From Suttonella ornithocola (GTDB lineage Bacteria > Pseudomonadota > Gammaproteobacteria > Cardiobacteriales > Cardiobacteriaceae), in contig NZ_LWHB01000095.1 in assembly GCF_001889065.1 (NCBI RefSeq), forward strand, positions 1 through 19,222: 19,222 nucleotides of DNA, in the 5' to 3' direction. The number at the start of each line of letters is the position of its first letter. The stretch's first letter is position 1. This document shows positions 1 through 6,962 of the stretch, piece after piece. The notes beneath the pieces are model-generated. The model saw only the letters and a list, made by a program, of their open reading frames with translations. It was not told the DNA's origin and did no database searches. The position numbers and the translations under genes are program-made.

Positions 1-1
1 G

Positions 2-211
2 GACAATGCCGCTTTTCATAAACGCAGTGATATTCAAGCAATCATTGAAGAGCATGGGCATGAGATAGTTTGGTTACCCCCTTATAGTCCAGACTTAAAT
101 CCCATTGAAAAGATGTGGGCTTGGATTAAGCAAATACGCAAAGAATGGCGGATGGATTGTATTGATACTTTACTCTTTTATCTGCTTTGGATTGGGTTAG
201 GTTTTAGATGA
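2..211 (+). CDS. IS630-family transposase, C-terminal part (5' end outside window)
   Basis: This is the last 69 codons of a DDE transposase whose beginning lies before the window. The visible frame opens with DNAAFHKR and continues to LPPYSPDLNPIEKMW, the two signatures of the DDE_3 superfamily endonuclease of IS630/Tc1-mariner elements. The Asp of DNA and the Glu of NPIE would be the second and third catalytic acids. The stop codon (209-211) lies inside the terminal inverted repeat of the element (202-219). No frameshift is seen in the visible part, so the element may be intact and active, but this cannot be judged without the missing upstream part. It is the likely source of transposase for the 92 bp MITEs nearby (inference from shared ends). 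Confidence 0.85.
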   Translation, partial: DNAAFHKRSDIQAIIEEHGHEIVWLPPYSPDLNPIEKMWAWIKQIRKEWRMDCIDTLLFYLLWIGLGFR

Positions 212-219
212 TTGCACTA
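202..219 (+). repeat. Right terminal inverted repeat of the IS630-family element
   Basis: The 18 bases TTTTAGATGATTGCACTA match the right end of both 92 bp MITEs (TTTTAGCTGATTGCACTA) with one mismatch. They are followed by TA (220-221), the dinucleotide target used by IS630/Tc1-mariner elements. The transposase stop codon sits within the repeat. The left end of the element is outside the window. Confidence 0.75.
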
Positions 220-311
220 TAAAGTAAGCACATGTATTATTACTGGAATAGCGATCTAATTTCTGTGACTATTTTATTAGCCTTTGACTATAGCTAAAAA
301 AACTAGATATA

Positions 312-403
312 TAGCCAAATCAGCTAAAAACGGAACTTTCTATAAACCCTACCTAGCTACTTCTGGCGGTAAATAACGTCCCATTTTTTAGCTGATTGCA
401 CTA
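312..403. mobile_element. 92 bp IS630-type MITE, copy A
   Basis: The element begins TAGCCAAATCAGCTAAAAA and ends TTTTTTAGCTGATTGCACTA, imperfect inverted repeats of about 20 bases. It is flanked by a TA duplication (310-311 and 404-405). Its length equals that of the copy in phoB, and its interior aligns with the reverse complement of that copy, sharing for example GCGGTA-ATAACGT. It has no coding capacity. The ends match the transposase element at the start of the window, which is the probable trans-acting mobiliser. Confidence 0.8.
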
Positions 404-438
404 TAACATACCCTATGGATTTACACATCTTTACTCAT

Positions 439-555
439 ATGCGTCTCTATTCATTAGATCTCAGGAAAAAAGTAATCGCAAAACTAGCAGAAGGATATTT
501 GGAGACCTTTGCAAAACCCCTAAAAATAGAGAAATTTCAATTTTTCAAATTTTGA
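439..555 (+). pseudogene. N-terminal remnant of an IS630-family transposase
   Basis: The frame begins MRLYSLDLRKKVIAKLAEGY, the first helix of the helix-turn-helix region typical of IS630-family transposases. After about 20 residues (position 501) the sequence runs into the IS5-like MITE and the frame ends at TGA 553-555. A possible C-terminal scrap of the same gene follows the MITE at 633-668, encoding DSIDTLFRICM. That scrap resembles the CIDTLLFYL near the C-terminus of the transposase at the window start. The middle of the gene is gone and the gene is certainly non-functional. Recognition rests on a short stretch, so the subfamily is uncertain. Confidence 0.6.
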
Positions 556-631
556 AAATATATTAAAATCATATCGTTAATTTTTCTACTAGTAGTAAAA
601 TTAGTGTAAAACGGAATTTTGCAAAGGTCTC
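502..631. mobile_element. 130 bp MITE with IS5-like terminal repeats
   Basis: Perfect 15-base inverted repeats GAGACCTTTGCAAAA (502-516) and TTTTGCAAAGGTCTC (617-631) bound a very AT-rich interior without an open frame. Ends of this form are known from IS5-group elements, including neisserial ones (recalled, not searched). No convincing target duplication is visible next to the ends, perhaps because the flanks were rearranged when the surrounding transposase gene lost its middle. It is probably a non-autonomous derivative moved by an IS5-group transposase encoded elsewhere. Confidence 0.7.
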
Positions 632-704
632 AGATAGTATTGATACTTTGTTTAGAATATGTATGTAATGTAAGATTTTAGCTATAATAGCTTGATTGGT
701 CAAT

Positions 705-2846
705 TTATCCCCAAATTACTCCCCTTGAGATAAAATTTATATTCGGCTGCGTTTGTACTTCAAAGTTGAATTTGCCTGATAATATTTTCAATAAATCTGC
801 ATTACCGGCAACAATAAGCTTTTCTTTTTCATTTAGATATTTAAGTGCTTGTTCTAAAGAATTAGCAGCTTCAATTTTTGCTTTTGCTGTAATTTGTAAT
901 AGATATTCTATTTCTGTAAGCTCGGCGGGTTGCTGATAATCAAAAGTTTGGATATGAGTATCTATTTCTTTTGGGGAATGTAGCAATGTTTCTAGTGTTA
1001 TAGTTGAAATATGCTCAAATAATTTTTCACGTAAAAGAGCTTTACGCAAAATTACCGGAGGATCAACTTCTTCAGGAGTGAGTAAGTAGTGTTTATATGC
1101 TAATTTCTGTCCTAAGCGAATATTTCCACTATTTCGAGCTAACCATGGAGAAGCTAATAGACCGGCTAGAACTGGAGAAAGCCATATAATTTGATTAGGT
1201 GCTAACCAAATGAGGGCAGAGAGAGGTAAAATACCTGCAATAACATATCTAATCGTATGGTATATGGCTTCTTTCCAAGACATTAATTTACCAGCTCTGT
1301 TTTGAGTTCGCCAACCGCTATCTCTTCCTAATAAGATATCAAATACATGATGTGTTTGGATAAGCATCATCATAGGTGCATATAAGGTAGAAAGTAATAA
1401 TTCAAGAAGGAAACCTTTTGTTAGTGCTTTTCCTCCACCAAACATTTGTCTTTTGTTTGGAAGTATTAGATTTATTAGCCACCCAAAGAATTTAGGTAAT
1501 AATAGTAATCCTAATGCAATAAAAAACAAACTTTGCATTTTTTTGGCATCAAAGGTTGGCCAGTCAGGAAAAAGCTGATACGCAACGGGAAAGTATTCTG
1601 GTTGAATAAAGAGTGCTTGTGCAGTAATCAACATGCCTACTAGCATCATTAGCATCCATATTGGACTCATCACATAACTTAAAATTCCAATAGCAAAATG
1701 TACTCTATTTGGCCACCTTAAGCCTTTAGCTGTAATAATTCCTAGATGCTGTAAATTACCCTGCGCCCAACGTCTTTCTCTACCAGTAAAATCTTCTAGT
1801 GTTGGTGGAAGCCCTTCATAGCTTCCACTTAAATCTGGATCCATTCTGACTGCCCAACCACGGCGGCACAACAATGCTGCCTCTACAAAGTCGTGACTTA
1901 AAATATGTCCGCCAATAGGTACTCTACCTTTTAATTCTGGCAATCCACAGCTTTCGGCAAAGGCTCGACTACGAATAATTGCGTTATGCCCCCAATAGTT
2001 GCCGTCAGCACCTTGCCACATAGCAACACCTCTAGCAATAACTTTGCCATAAAGTGCTCCTGCAAATTGGATAGATCGAGCCAATAAAGATTCACCACCA
2101 ATAAGACGAGGCATGCTTTGTAATAAGCCAAGCCTAGGGCTAGCATCCATGCGAGCAATCATTTTTACAATGGTTTCTGCGCTCATTAGACTATCAGCAT
2201 CAAGCATCAGAATATAGTCATATCTAGCGCCCCAGCGTTTGATAAATTCTTCAATGTTACCAGATTTTCTAGCTATATTTCTTCTTCTTCTTCTATACCA
2301 AACAGGCAAGGGAGACTTTTGCCGTAATAGTTGAAAAGCTACTGTTTCTCGTATCCAAGCATCTGCATTTTGTGTGTCAGAAAGAATAAATATTTCGCAT
2401 CGATTAGCGACTGTTGTAGTGCTTAGTGATTCTGAAATCGCTAATAATGCGGCTCCGGTCATCTTAGGATCTTCTCCATAAACCGGCATCAGAATAGCAA
2501 CTTTTCCCCCTTCAGAAGAAGCTTGGTTTTCTCTGCGAATCATAGGAATAAGACCTGCTAGTGTGCCTGTAGCAGAAAAGCTTACCCAATAAAAAGTAAT
2601 GGAAAATAAAATCAATAAAATCCACTGCAAAAAGGTATGCTGCTTCCCCATAGCGGCTTCCATTTGCCATACACCATAGGTTCCAATCAATAGCGCCCCA
2701 ATAAATGCTAATATCCTGCCTAAAAATACTCTCCAAGACCAAGGAAGTTTGGCACGAATGGGTTTTTTGCGTAAATTTTGCACTGGCATTGATAGCGGTG
2801 CTTCTGGTGGAATAGCGCTTATTCTGCTGTCCATCGATACATCCAT
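705..2846 (-). CDS. opgH: OpgH, glucan biosynthesis glucosyltransferase
   Basis: This inner-membrane glucosyltransferase uses UDP-glucose to build the beta-1,2-linked backbone of osmoregulated periplasmic glucans. The 713 residues show two N-terminal membrane segments (about 42-62 and 72-92), then a family 2 glycosyltransferase domain starting at VAILMPVYGEDP (about 116-127). It carries the LDADS motif (D216 and D218), a second acidic motif at SHDFVEA (317-323) and RRWAQGN (358-364), the equivalent of the QxxRW motif. Several membrane segments follow from about 385. It is shorter than the E. coli protein (847 residues, from memory), mainly at the N-terminus. The start overlaps the end of opgG by 28 bases, which implies translational coupling; an alternative ATG four codons later (2834) is possible. 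No terminator is seen after it; the IS630 relic abuts its 3' end. Confidence 0.93.
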   Translation of the reverse strand: MDVSMDSRISAIPPEAPLSMPVQNLRKKPIRAKLPWSWRVFLGRILAFIGALLIGTYGVWQMEAAMGKQHTFLQWILLILFSITFYWVSFSATGTLAGLIPMIRRENQASSEGGKVAILMPVYGEDPKMTGAALLAISESLSTTTVANRCEIFILSDTQNADAWIRETVAFQLLRQKSPLPVWYRRRRRNIARKSGNIEEFIKRWGARYDYILMLDADSLMSAETIVKMIARMDASPRLGLLQSMPRLIGGESLLARSIQFAGALYGKVIARGVAMWQGADGNYWGHNAIIRSRAFAESCGLPELKGRVPIGGHILSHDFVEAALLCRRGWAVRMDPDLSGSYEGLPPTLEDFTGRERRWAQGNLQHLGIITAKGLRWPNRVHFAIGILSYVMSPIWMLMMLVGMLITAQALFIQPEYFPVAYQLFPDWPTFDAKKMQSLFFIALGLLLLPKFFGWLINLILPNKRQMFGGGKALTKGFLLELLLSTLYAPMMMLIQTHHVFDILLGRDSGWRTQNRAGKLMSWKEAIYHTIRYVIAGILPLSALIWLAPNQIIWLSPVLAGLLASPWLARNSGNIRLGQKLAYKHYLLTPEEVDPPVILRKALLREKLFEHISTITLETLLHSPKEIDTHIQTFDYQQPAELTEIEYLLQITAKAKIEAANSLEQALKYLNEKEKLIVAGNADLLKILSGKFNFEVQTQPNINFISRGVIWG

Positions 2847-4393
2847 GTTTCTGCTACAGGTTCGCTATTTTCTGATAGACCGGCTTGAAGTTCAGCAGCT
2901 TGTCCTTTATCGGCTCTATATTCAAAACTTGCTCGTAAAATATTTGAATTAGGTAAGAGAAATATATGGGAAGATGGAATTTCACCTTTACTTGCTGTAG
3001 CTGTAAAAGTCAGTTTGTTTGGTTCAATGGTTTTTCCGTTAGGAAATGTATAATCAATGGAAACTGTGTAGGCTTTTGGATCGTTTACAGATTTCCCAAT
3101 TCTTGTCGAGATGATTTTCGCTCGAGTGCTAAAAATAGCCCCTTGTTGAGACCAGATTAAATCATAATTGTATTCATACTTTTGTCCAGTTTTTAAAGGT
3201 TCAGCACCATTCCAAAATGTAATAATATTATCGTTAAACTCGCTATCAGTTGGAATTTCAATAAGAGAAACATTGCCTTTCCCCCAATCACCAAGTGGTT
3301 CTACCCACGCAGAAGGGCGTTTTTCATAGCGCGCCTCGGCATCTTCAAAATCCACAAAGGTACGAGCGCGTTGTAATAGTCCAAAACCTTTTGGATGATT
3401 ATCTAGAAAAGCAGAAAATTGTAAAATTGTTGGATTAGATAATGGTCGCCATAAACGTGCGCCTGTTCCTGTAAACATGGCTAATCCATTGCTATCATGA
3501 ACGGCATTTCGATAGTCATCGATATTTTTTCGACGAGTCGGACTAAAGTAGTACATAGAAGTGAGCGGTGCGATACCATAACTCACGATGTCTCTACGCG
3601 GAAATAATACACATTTAATAATAAAAACAGTATCAGCACCGGGAATAATTTCAAAGCGATAAGCTCCTGTGATTGATTTACTTTCTAATAAAGCATCAAC
3701 CTTGATAGATCGAGCGCCTAAGGCTGGACGATAAACCCAAAATTGACTAAATCTTGGAAATTCTTCTCCTTCAGGATTAGCTGTCTTTATGGCTAAGCCT
3801 CGAGCCGATAATCCATATAATGTATCTCTTGCCACTGCTCGGAAATAGCTTGCTCCTTGGAAGACCGCAAATTCGTCGCCAATATCTTCGTTATTAATAG
3901 GAAAACGTAGTCTAAATCCTGACCAGCTCAATCCTGCCTTATCAATATCATTTAATTGTAAGTTGTCATGAACAAATAATTTAGGATCAAAATCAAAAAC
4001 TTCTGGAGTAAATAAAATTTCTTCTGATTTTCCATCAGAATTTACAATAAAAATTCTTACTCTATCTTGATAGTAGCGACCCGGTGGTAATAAGTCCATT
4101 CCAAAGCCGTTTCCACCTTGCAGTAATGGATCAGCAGAGCGCTTAAATCTAATTCCTCTATAGCGATCATAGCTTAAGTCTATGAAAGGTCCTGCCATTT
4201 TTAGTTTATCTTCTTTATAATCACTTTTTGAGAGTTCTTTCGCTAAGACAGCAACTTGCTCAAAGTTATGTGTGGCAGCTTTTTCAACTAAAGGTATTTT
4301 AGGATTTGTAGACGTAGCTGTTTCTTCAGCGATAGCTTTATGCATCAAAGCCGCACTCACTAAACTACCCGCAACAAAATCTCTTCTTTTCAT
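2819..4393 (-). CDS. opgG: OpgG/OpgD family periplasmic glucan biosynthesis protein
   Basis: This periplasmic protein partners OpgH in forming the branched osmoregulated periplasmic glucans. The 524 residues are the usual length for the OpgG/MdoG family, and the mature part shows typical stretches such as PLLQGGNGFGMDLLPPGRYYQ and FSPTRR. The N-terminus, MKRRDFVAGSLVSAALMHKA, has a twin arginine followed by a hydrophobic stretch and a likely cleavage site after AIA (residue 22). This resembles a Tat signal, which is known for the paralogue OpgD rather than for OpgG. It is placed as OpgG because it is the first gene of an operon with opgH, but OpgD-like ancestry is possible. It is transcribed away from orn. 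Confidence 0.88.
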   Translation of the reverse strand: MKRRDFVAGSLVSAALMHKAIAEETATSTNPKIPLVEKAATHNFEQVAVLAKELSKSDYKEDKLKMAGPFIDLSYDRYRGIRFKRSADPLLQGGNGFGMDLLPPGRYYQDRVRIFIVNSDGKSEEILFTPEVFDFDPKLFVHDNLQLNDIDKAGLSWSGFRLRFPINNEDIGDEFAVFQGASYFRAVARDTLYGLSARGLAIKTANPEGEEFPRFSQFWVYRPALGARSIKVDALLESKSITGAYRFEIIPGADTVFIIKCVLFPRRDIVSYGIAPLTSMYYFSPTRRKNIDDYRNAVHDSNGLAMFTGTGARLWRPLSNPTILQFSAFLDNHPKGFGLLQRARTFVDFEDAEARYEKRPSAWVEPLGDWGKGNVSLIEIPTDSEFNDNIITFWNGAEPLKTGQKYEYNYDLIWSQQGAIFSTRAKIISTRIGKSVNDPKAYTVSIDYTFPNGKTIEPNKLTFTATASKGEIPSSHIFLLPNSNILRASFEYRADKGQAAELQAGLSENSEPVAETWMYRWTAE

Positions 4394-4427
4394 TTTCTAA
4401 ATACCTACATGAAGTGTAAAGCCTAAA

Positions 4428-4433
4428 ATTATA
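4428..4433 (-). promoter_or_regulatory. Candidate -10 box for opgGH
   Basis: On the minus strand the sequence reads TATAAT, a perfect sigma-70 -10 hexamer, about 35 bases before the opgG start codon. The region 17 bases upstream (TTAATT) is a poor -35 match. The area is AT-rich, so a chance match is possible. Confidence 0.35.
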
Positions 4434-4584
4434 CCCTCTATTTTTAAAAAAATTAAAAACTATATTTCTTGAAAATATCGCTAAGTAGCATCTTTTTAGA
4501 GATACGATAAAAATAGGTGGGTAAAAATAAAAAGTCTTTAATCCATGCTAAAATAATTCAATTTTATATTGATAGCCAGAAATA

Positions 4585-5124
4585 ATGAGCCGAACAACGA
4601 ATCTTATTTGGATAGATTTAGAAATGACAGGTCTAGATCCTCAGATAAATGAAATTATCGAAATTGCAACGATTATTACAGATGCGCAGCTAAATATTTT
4701 AGCAGAAGGACCTGTTATCGCTGTTTCACAGCCTGATGAAGTTATAGATAATCTTGATGATTGGAATAGAGATTATCATGGTAAATCAGGATTAATTGAT
4801 AGAGTCAAAAATAGTACTATTACAATGGAAGAAGCGCAAAATCAAACTTTAGCTTTTATTGAGCAGTATGTTGACTATAAAAAATCGCCCATGTGCGGTA
4901 ATAGTATTTGCCAAGATCGTCGATTTATGGCGCGCCAGATGCCAAAGTTAGAGCAGTATTTTCATTATCGAAATTTGGATGTTTCTACTTTAAAGGAGCT
5001 TGTAGCACGTTGGTATCCTAATTTTCTTTATCAGAAAAACAGTACGCATCAAGCACTTGAAGATATTCGAGATAGTATTGAAGAGCTTCGCCATTATCGT
5101 CGACATATTTTTATTTCATCTTAA
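4585..5124 (+). CDS. orn: Oligoribonuclease
   Basis: This is a cytosolic 3'-5' exonuclease that degrades RNA fragments of two to five nucleotides, including pGpG from cyclic-di-GMP turnover, to mononucleotides. The 179 residues match the usual length. The DEDDh catalytic set is complete: D11 and E13 in IDLEMTG, D111 in CQDRRF, and H155 with D160 in THQALEDIRDS. LDDWNRDYHGKSGL and HYRNLDVSTLKELVARW are typical family stretches. It is divergent from opgGH. The phoB start codon follows the stop codon after six bases, so orn and phoB were probably cotranscribed. Confidence 0.95.
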   Translation: MSRTTNLIWIDLEMTGLDPQINEIIEIATIITDAQLNILAEGPVIAVSQPDEVIDNLDDWNRDYHGKSGLIDRVKNSTITMEEAQNQTLAFIEQYVDYKKSPMCGNSICQDRRFMARQMPKLEQYFHYRNLDVSTLKELVARWYPNFLYQKNSTHQALEDIRDSIEELRHYRRHIFISS

Positions 5125-5130
5125 AAAGTT

Positions 5131-5914
5131 ATGAAACAAAAGCATATCTTAATTATTGAAGATGAACCGGCTATTTGTAAGCTTATTCGTTTTGGACTGG
5201 GTAATATAGTCAAATCAGCTAAAAAACAGAACGTTATCTACCGCTAGAATGGTTAGATAAGGGCTATAGGATGTTTTGTTTTTTAGCTGATTGCACTATA
5301 AATATAGTTTCTCTGAAGTAGGAAGTTTATTAGAAGCCCAATCTTTTCTTGAAACTCATAGACCAAATGTGATTTTGCTTGATTGGATGCTGCCAGATGG
5401 TAGCGGAATACAATTATTAAATCGTCTTAGACAAGATCCTCGCCATCAAGATTTACCGATTATTATGTTAACAGCGCGTAGTGCAGAAGCTGATATTAGC
5501 AAAGGGTTAGACAATGGCGCTGATGATTATATTACTAAGCCCTTTTCTGTTGCAGAATTGAGCTCTAGGATTAGGGCACTTTTGCGTCGTGTGAGTAAGG
5601 AGAACGAATCAAAGCATCTGATTTGGGAAGCTATTCGCATGGATTTATCGGCATTTCATGTCTATTATCACGATAAACCTATTAAACTTCATCGCCGTGA
5701 ATTTTCTCTACTAAAAACTTTTCTAGAACAAGCAGGAAAAGTATTGTCTCGTGAACAATTATTAGATAAAGCTTGGGGAGAAGAAGCTGAAATTGGTGAT
5801 CGTGCGGTAGACGTTTCAATTCGTCGATTACGAAAAGCATTTGAGGAACATAATTATAAATTACCTCTAATAACTATTCGTGGAATGGGTTATCGTCTTG
5901 ATAAACCTGCTTAA
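5131..5914 (+). pseudogene. phoB: PhoB-type phosphate response regulator gene interrupted by a 92 bp MITE
   Basis: This is an OmpR/PhoB-family response regulator: receiver domain followed by a winged-helix DNA-binding domain. A MITE (5207-5298) lies after codon 25. The upstream frame starts MKQKHILIIEDEPAICKLIR and reads into the MITE, ending at TAG 5245-5247 after 38 codons. The downstream frame (from about 5300) is open to 5914. Removing the MITE plus one TA joins codon 25 (Asn) to KYSFSEV without any other change. It gives 229 residues with E10/D11, phosphoacceptor D53 in LLDW, T83 and K105, as in E. coli PhoB. The C-terminal half (RREFSLLKTFLEQ, REQLLDKAWG, DRAVDVSIRRLRKA, GMGYRLDKP) is intact. 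The downstream part could be translated only from an internal start such as TTG 5291 inside the MITE, and would lack the first strand and the acidic pair. No phoR lies next to it. Confidence 0.88.
5207..5298. mobile_element. 92 bp IS630-type MITE, copy B, inserted in phoB
   Basis: The ends are TAGTCAAATCAGCTAAAAAAC and the inverse of TAGTGCAATCAGCTAAAAAAC, with TA duplicated on both sides (5205-5206 and 5299-5300). It has the same length as copy A and is in the opposite orientation relative to it. The interior can form a hairpin from TTATCTA (5234-5240) and TAGATAA (5254-5260). Element plus duplicated TA adds 94 bases, so it shifts the phoB frame as well as adding stops. Confidence 0.88.
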
Positions 5915-5935
5915 TGTATGATTGAGGATAGGCGT

Positions 5936-6451
5936 ATGAAAGTCATTTTATCTCATGGTAGGGGAGGAAGCTCTAAAGATAAGTTGATAGTTTATTTAAG
6001 GAAAACTGCGGAAAATCTTGGTTGTAAAACGCATTGTGTAGATGATCATGATATTCAGGAAGAGCCTGATACGCGTGCGCAACGATTAATAGACTTAATT
6101 AAGCAATCCGATGACTCAGTAGCGACTATTTTGGTGGGTTTTAGTATGGGAGGATATGCTTCTGTTTTAGCGGCTGAGCAATGTCTGCAAGTAAGAGGGT
6201 TATTTCTTATTGCACCAGGATTATATTTGCCTAGGTATAATCAGCGTAGATATCGTAATGATTTTATTAATACGGAAATTATTCACGGTTGGTCAGATGA
6301 TATTATTCTTTATGAGCATTCTCTACGTTTTGCGCGAGAAAATAATGCCGCGCTTCATTTATTGCCAGACGGACATATGTTGTTATCACAGCTCAATAGA
6401 ATCAAGCAATTATTTACGGATTATTTAACTCGCATAAAAGAGAAATACTAA
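5936..6451 (+). CDS. Small alpha/beta-hydrolase-fold protein
   Basis: The 171-residue protein starts MKVILSHGRGGSS, a beta strand and oxyanion-loop pattern of compact alpha/beta hydrolases. It has the nucleophile elbow GFSMGG (S70), an acid candidate in GWSDD (D121 or D122) and a histidine in PDGHML (H147), so a full catalytic triad is visible. No signal peptide is seen, which suggests a cytosolic enzyme. The substrate cannot be told; it is of the short YqiA/dienelactone-hydrolase-like type. An upstream in-frame ATG (5918) exists, but GAGGATAG eight or more bases before ATG 5936 is a good ribosome binding site and decides for the shorter form. It begins just after the phoB stop and is probably read with it. 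Confidence 0.8.
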   Translation: MKVILSHGRGGSSKDKLIVYLRKTAENLGCKTHCVDDHDIQEEPDTRAQRLIDLIKQSDDSVATILVGFSMGGYASVLAAEQCLQVRGLFLIAPGLYLPRYNQRRYRNDFINTEIIHGWSDDIILYEHSLRFARENNAALHLLPDGHMLLSQLNRIKQLFTDYLTRIKEKY

Positions 6452-6471
6452 TCCAAAATTTTGACAATATA

Positions 6472-6513
6472 CCTATAAAACTACCAATAATTGAATATAA
6501 GGAGTTTTATAGG
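6472..6513. terminator. Hairpin between converging genes, possible bidirectional terminator
   Basis: Perfect 11-base arms CCTATAAAACT (6472-6482) and AGTTTTATAGG (6503-6513) surround a 20-base loop. The structure lies between the stop codons of the hydrolase gene and of nusB, which converge. The stem is AT-rich and no strong T-run follows, so it is a weak terminator candidate; it could instead be a small repeat. Confidence 0.45.
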
Positions 6514-6524
6514 CAAATATAAAT

Positions 6525-6962
6525 TTATTTAGTAATATTTTTACTAATTTTATCTAATAAACCGTTAACCAATTTATAGCCATCCTCACTACCGTATTGT
6601 TTAGCCAATTCGATGGTTTCATTGATAGTAACTGTTGGATGAATATCTGGTCGTTCCCTAAATTCATATAAACCAATCCAAAGAACAGCACGCTCTACTG
6701 GATCTAGCGTAGAAGGTTTACGAGACATATCTTGAGAAATTTCTTTATCTAATATTTCAGAATTATTAACAATATAATCCCAAGCTTGATCAAGATATGC
6801 CTGTTCAATATCTCCATGAATGGCTAATCCTTCTATTTGATTATGCCATACTTCTATCGGATTGTTTCCGCTAATTTGCCATTGATATAGTAGTTTTAGT
6901 AATTGATGACGAGCTTGCGTTCGAGCTAAAATCGCTTGTCGTTTTAAATTTGGTCGACTCAT
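6525..6962 (-). CDS. nusB: Transcription antitermination factor NusB
   Basis: NusB binds boxA RNA with NusE (S10) in rRNA antitermination complexes. The 145 residues fit the family. Typical stretches are ARTQARHQLLKLLYQWQISG near the N-terminus (arginine-rich RNA-binding helix), DPVERAVLWIGLYEF in the middle and TINETIELAKQYGSEDGYKLVNGLLDKI at the C-terminus. Its start overlaps the ribH stop by four bases (ATGA), so translation is coupled. It is the last gene of the glyA-rib operon, and the ribH-nusB order is widespread in proteobacteria. Confidence 0.95.
   Translation of the reverse strand: MSRPNLKRQAILARTQARHQLLKLLYQWQISGNNPIEVWHNQIEGLAIHGDIEQAYLDQAWDYIVNNSEILDKEISQDMSRKPSTLDPVERAVLWIGLYEFRERPDIHPTVTINETIELAKQYGSEDGYKLVNGLLDKISKNITK

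Larger units (their letters stand above)
291..684. mobile_element. Relic of a second IS630-type element, carrying two nested MITE insertions
   Basis: The outer ends are TAGCTAAAA (from 291) and its inverse TTTTAGCTA (to 684), each bordered by TA (289-290 and 685-686). Between them lie a 92 bp MITE (312-403), the start of a transposase reading frame (439 onward), a 130 bp IS5-like MITE (502-631) and a short piece resembling a transposase C-terminus (633-668). Most of the transposase gene is missing, so this is a dead deletion derivative that later received, or was formed together with, two other insertions. The outer ends equal the 92 bp MITE ends with about 8 bases removed from the middle, so this is a related but distinct subfamily. 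The 493 bases between the first transposase stop (211) and opgH (705) contain no other gene. Confidence 0.55.

Noticed and set aside
301..640. CRISPR array suggested by repeated AT-rich motifs
   Set aside because: The repeats are inverted and belong to transposon ends; there are no regularly spaced direct repeats and no cas genes.
1931..2158. Open frame of 75 codons on the strand opposite to the annotated reading direction or frame of opgH
   Set aside because: It lies wholly inside opgH, which has clear family motifs in its own frame; no ribosome binding site or recognisable product.
5918..5935. Upstream ATG (5918) as start of the alpha/beta hydrolase
   Set aside because: The family N-terminal strand begins at the later ATG (5936), which has a good ribosome binding site; the extra six residues add nothing recognisable.
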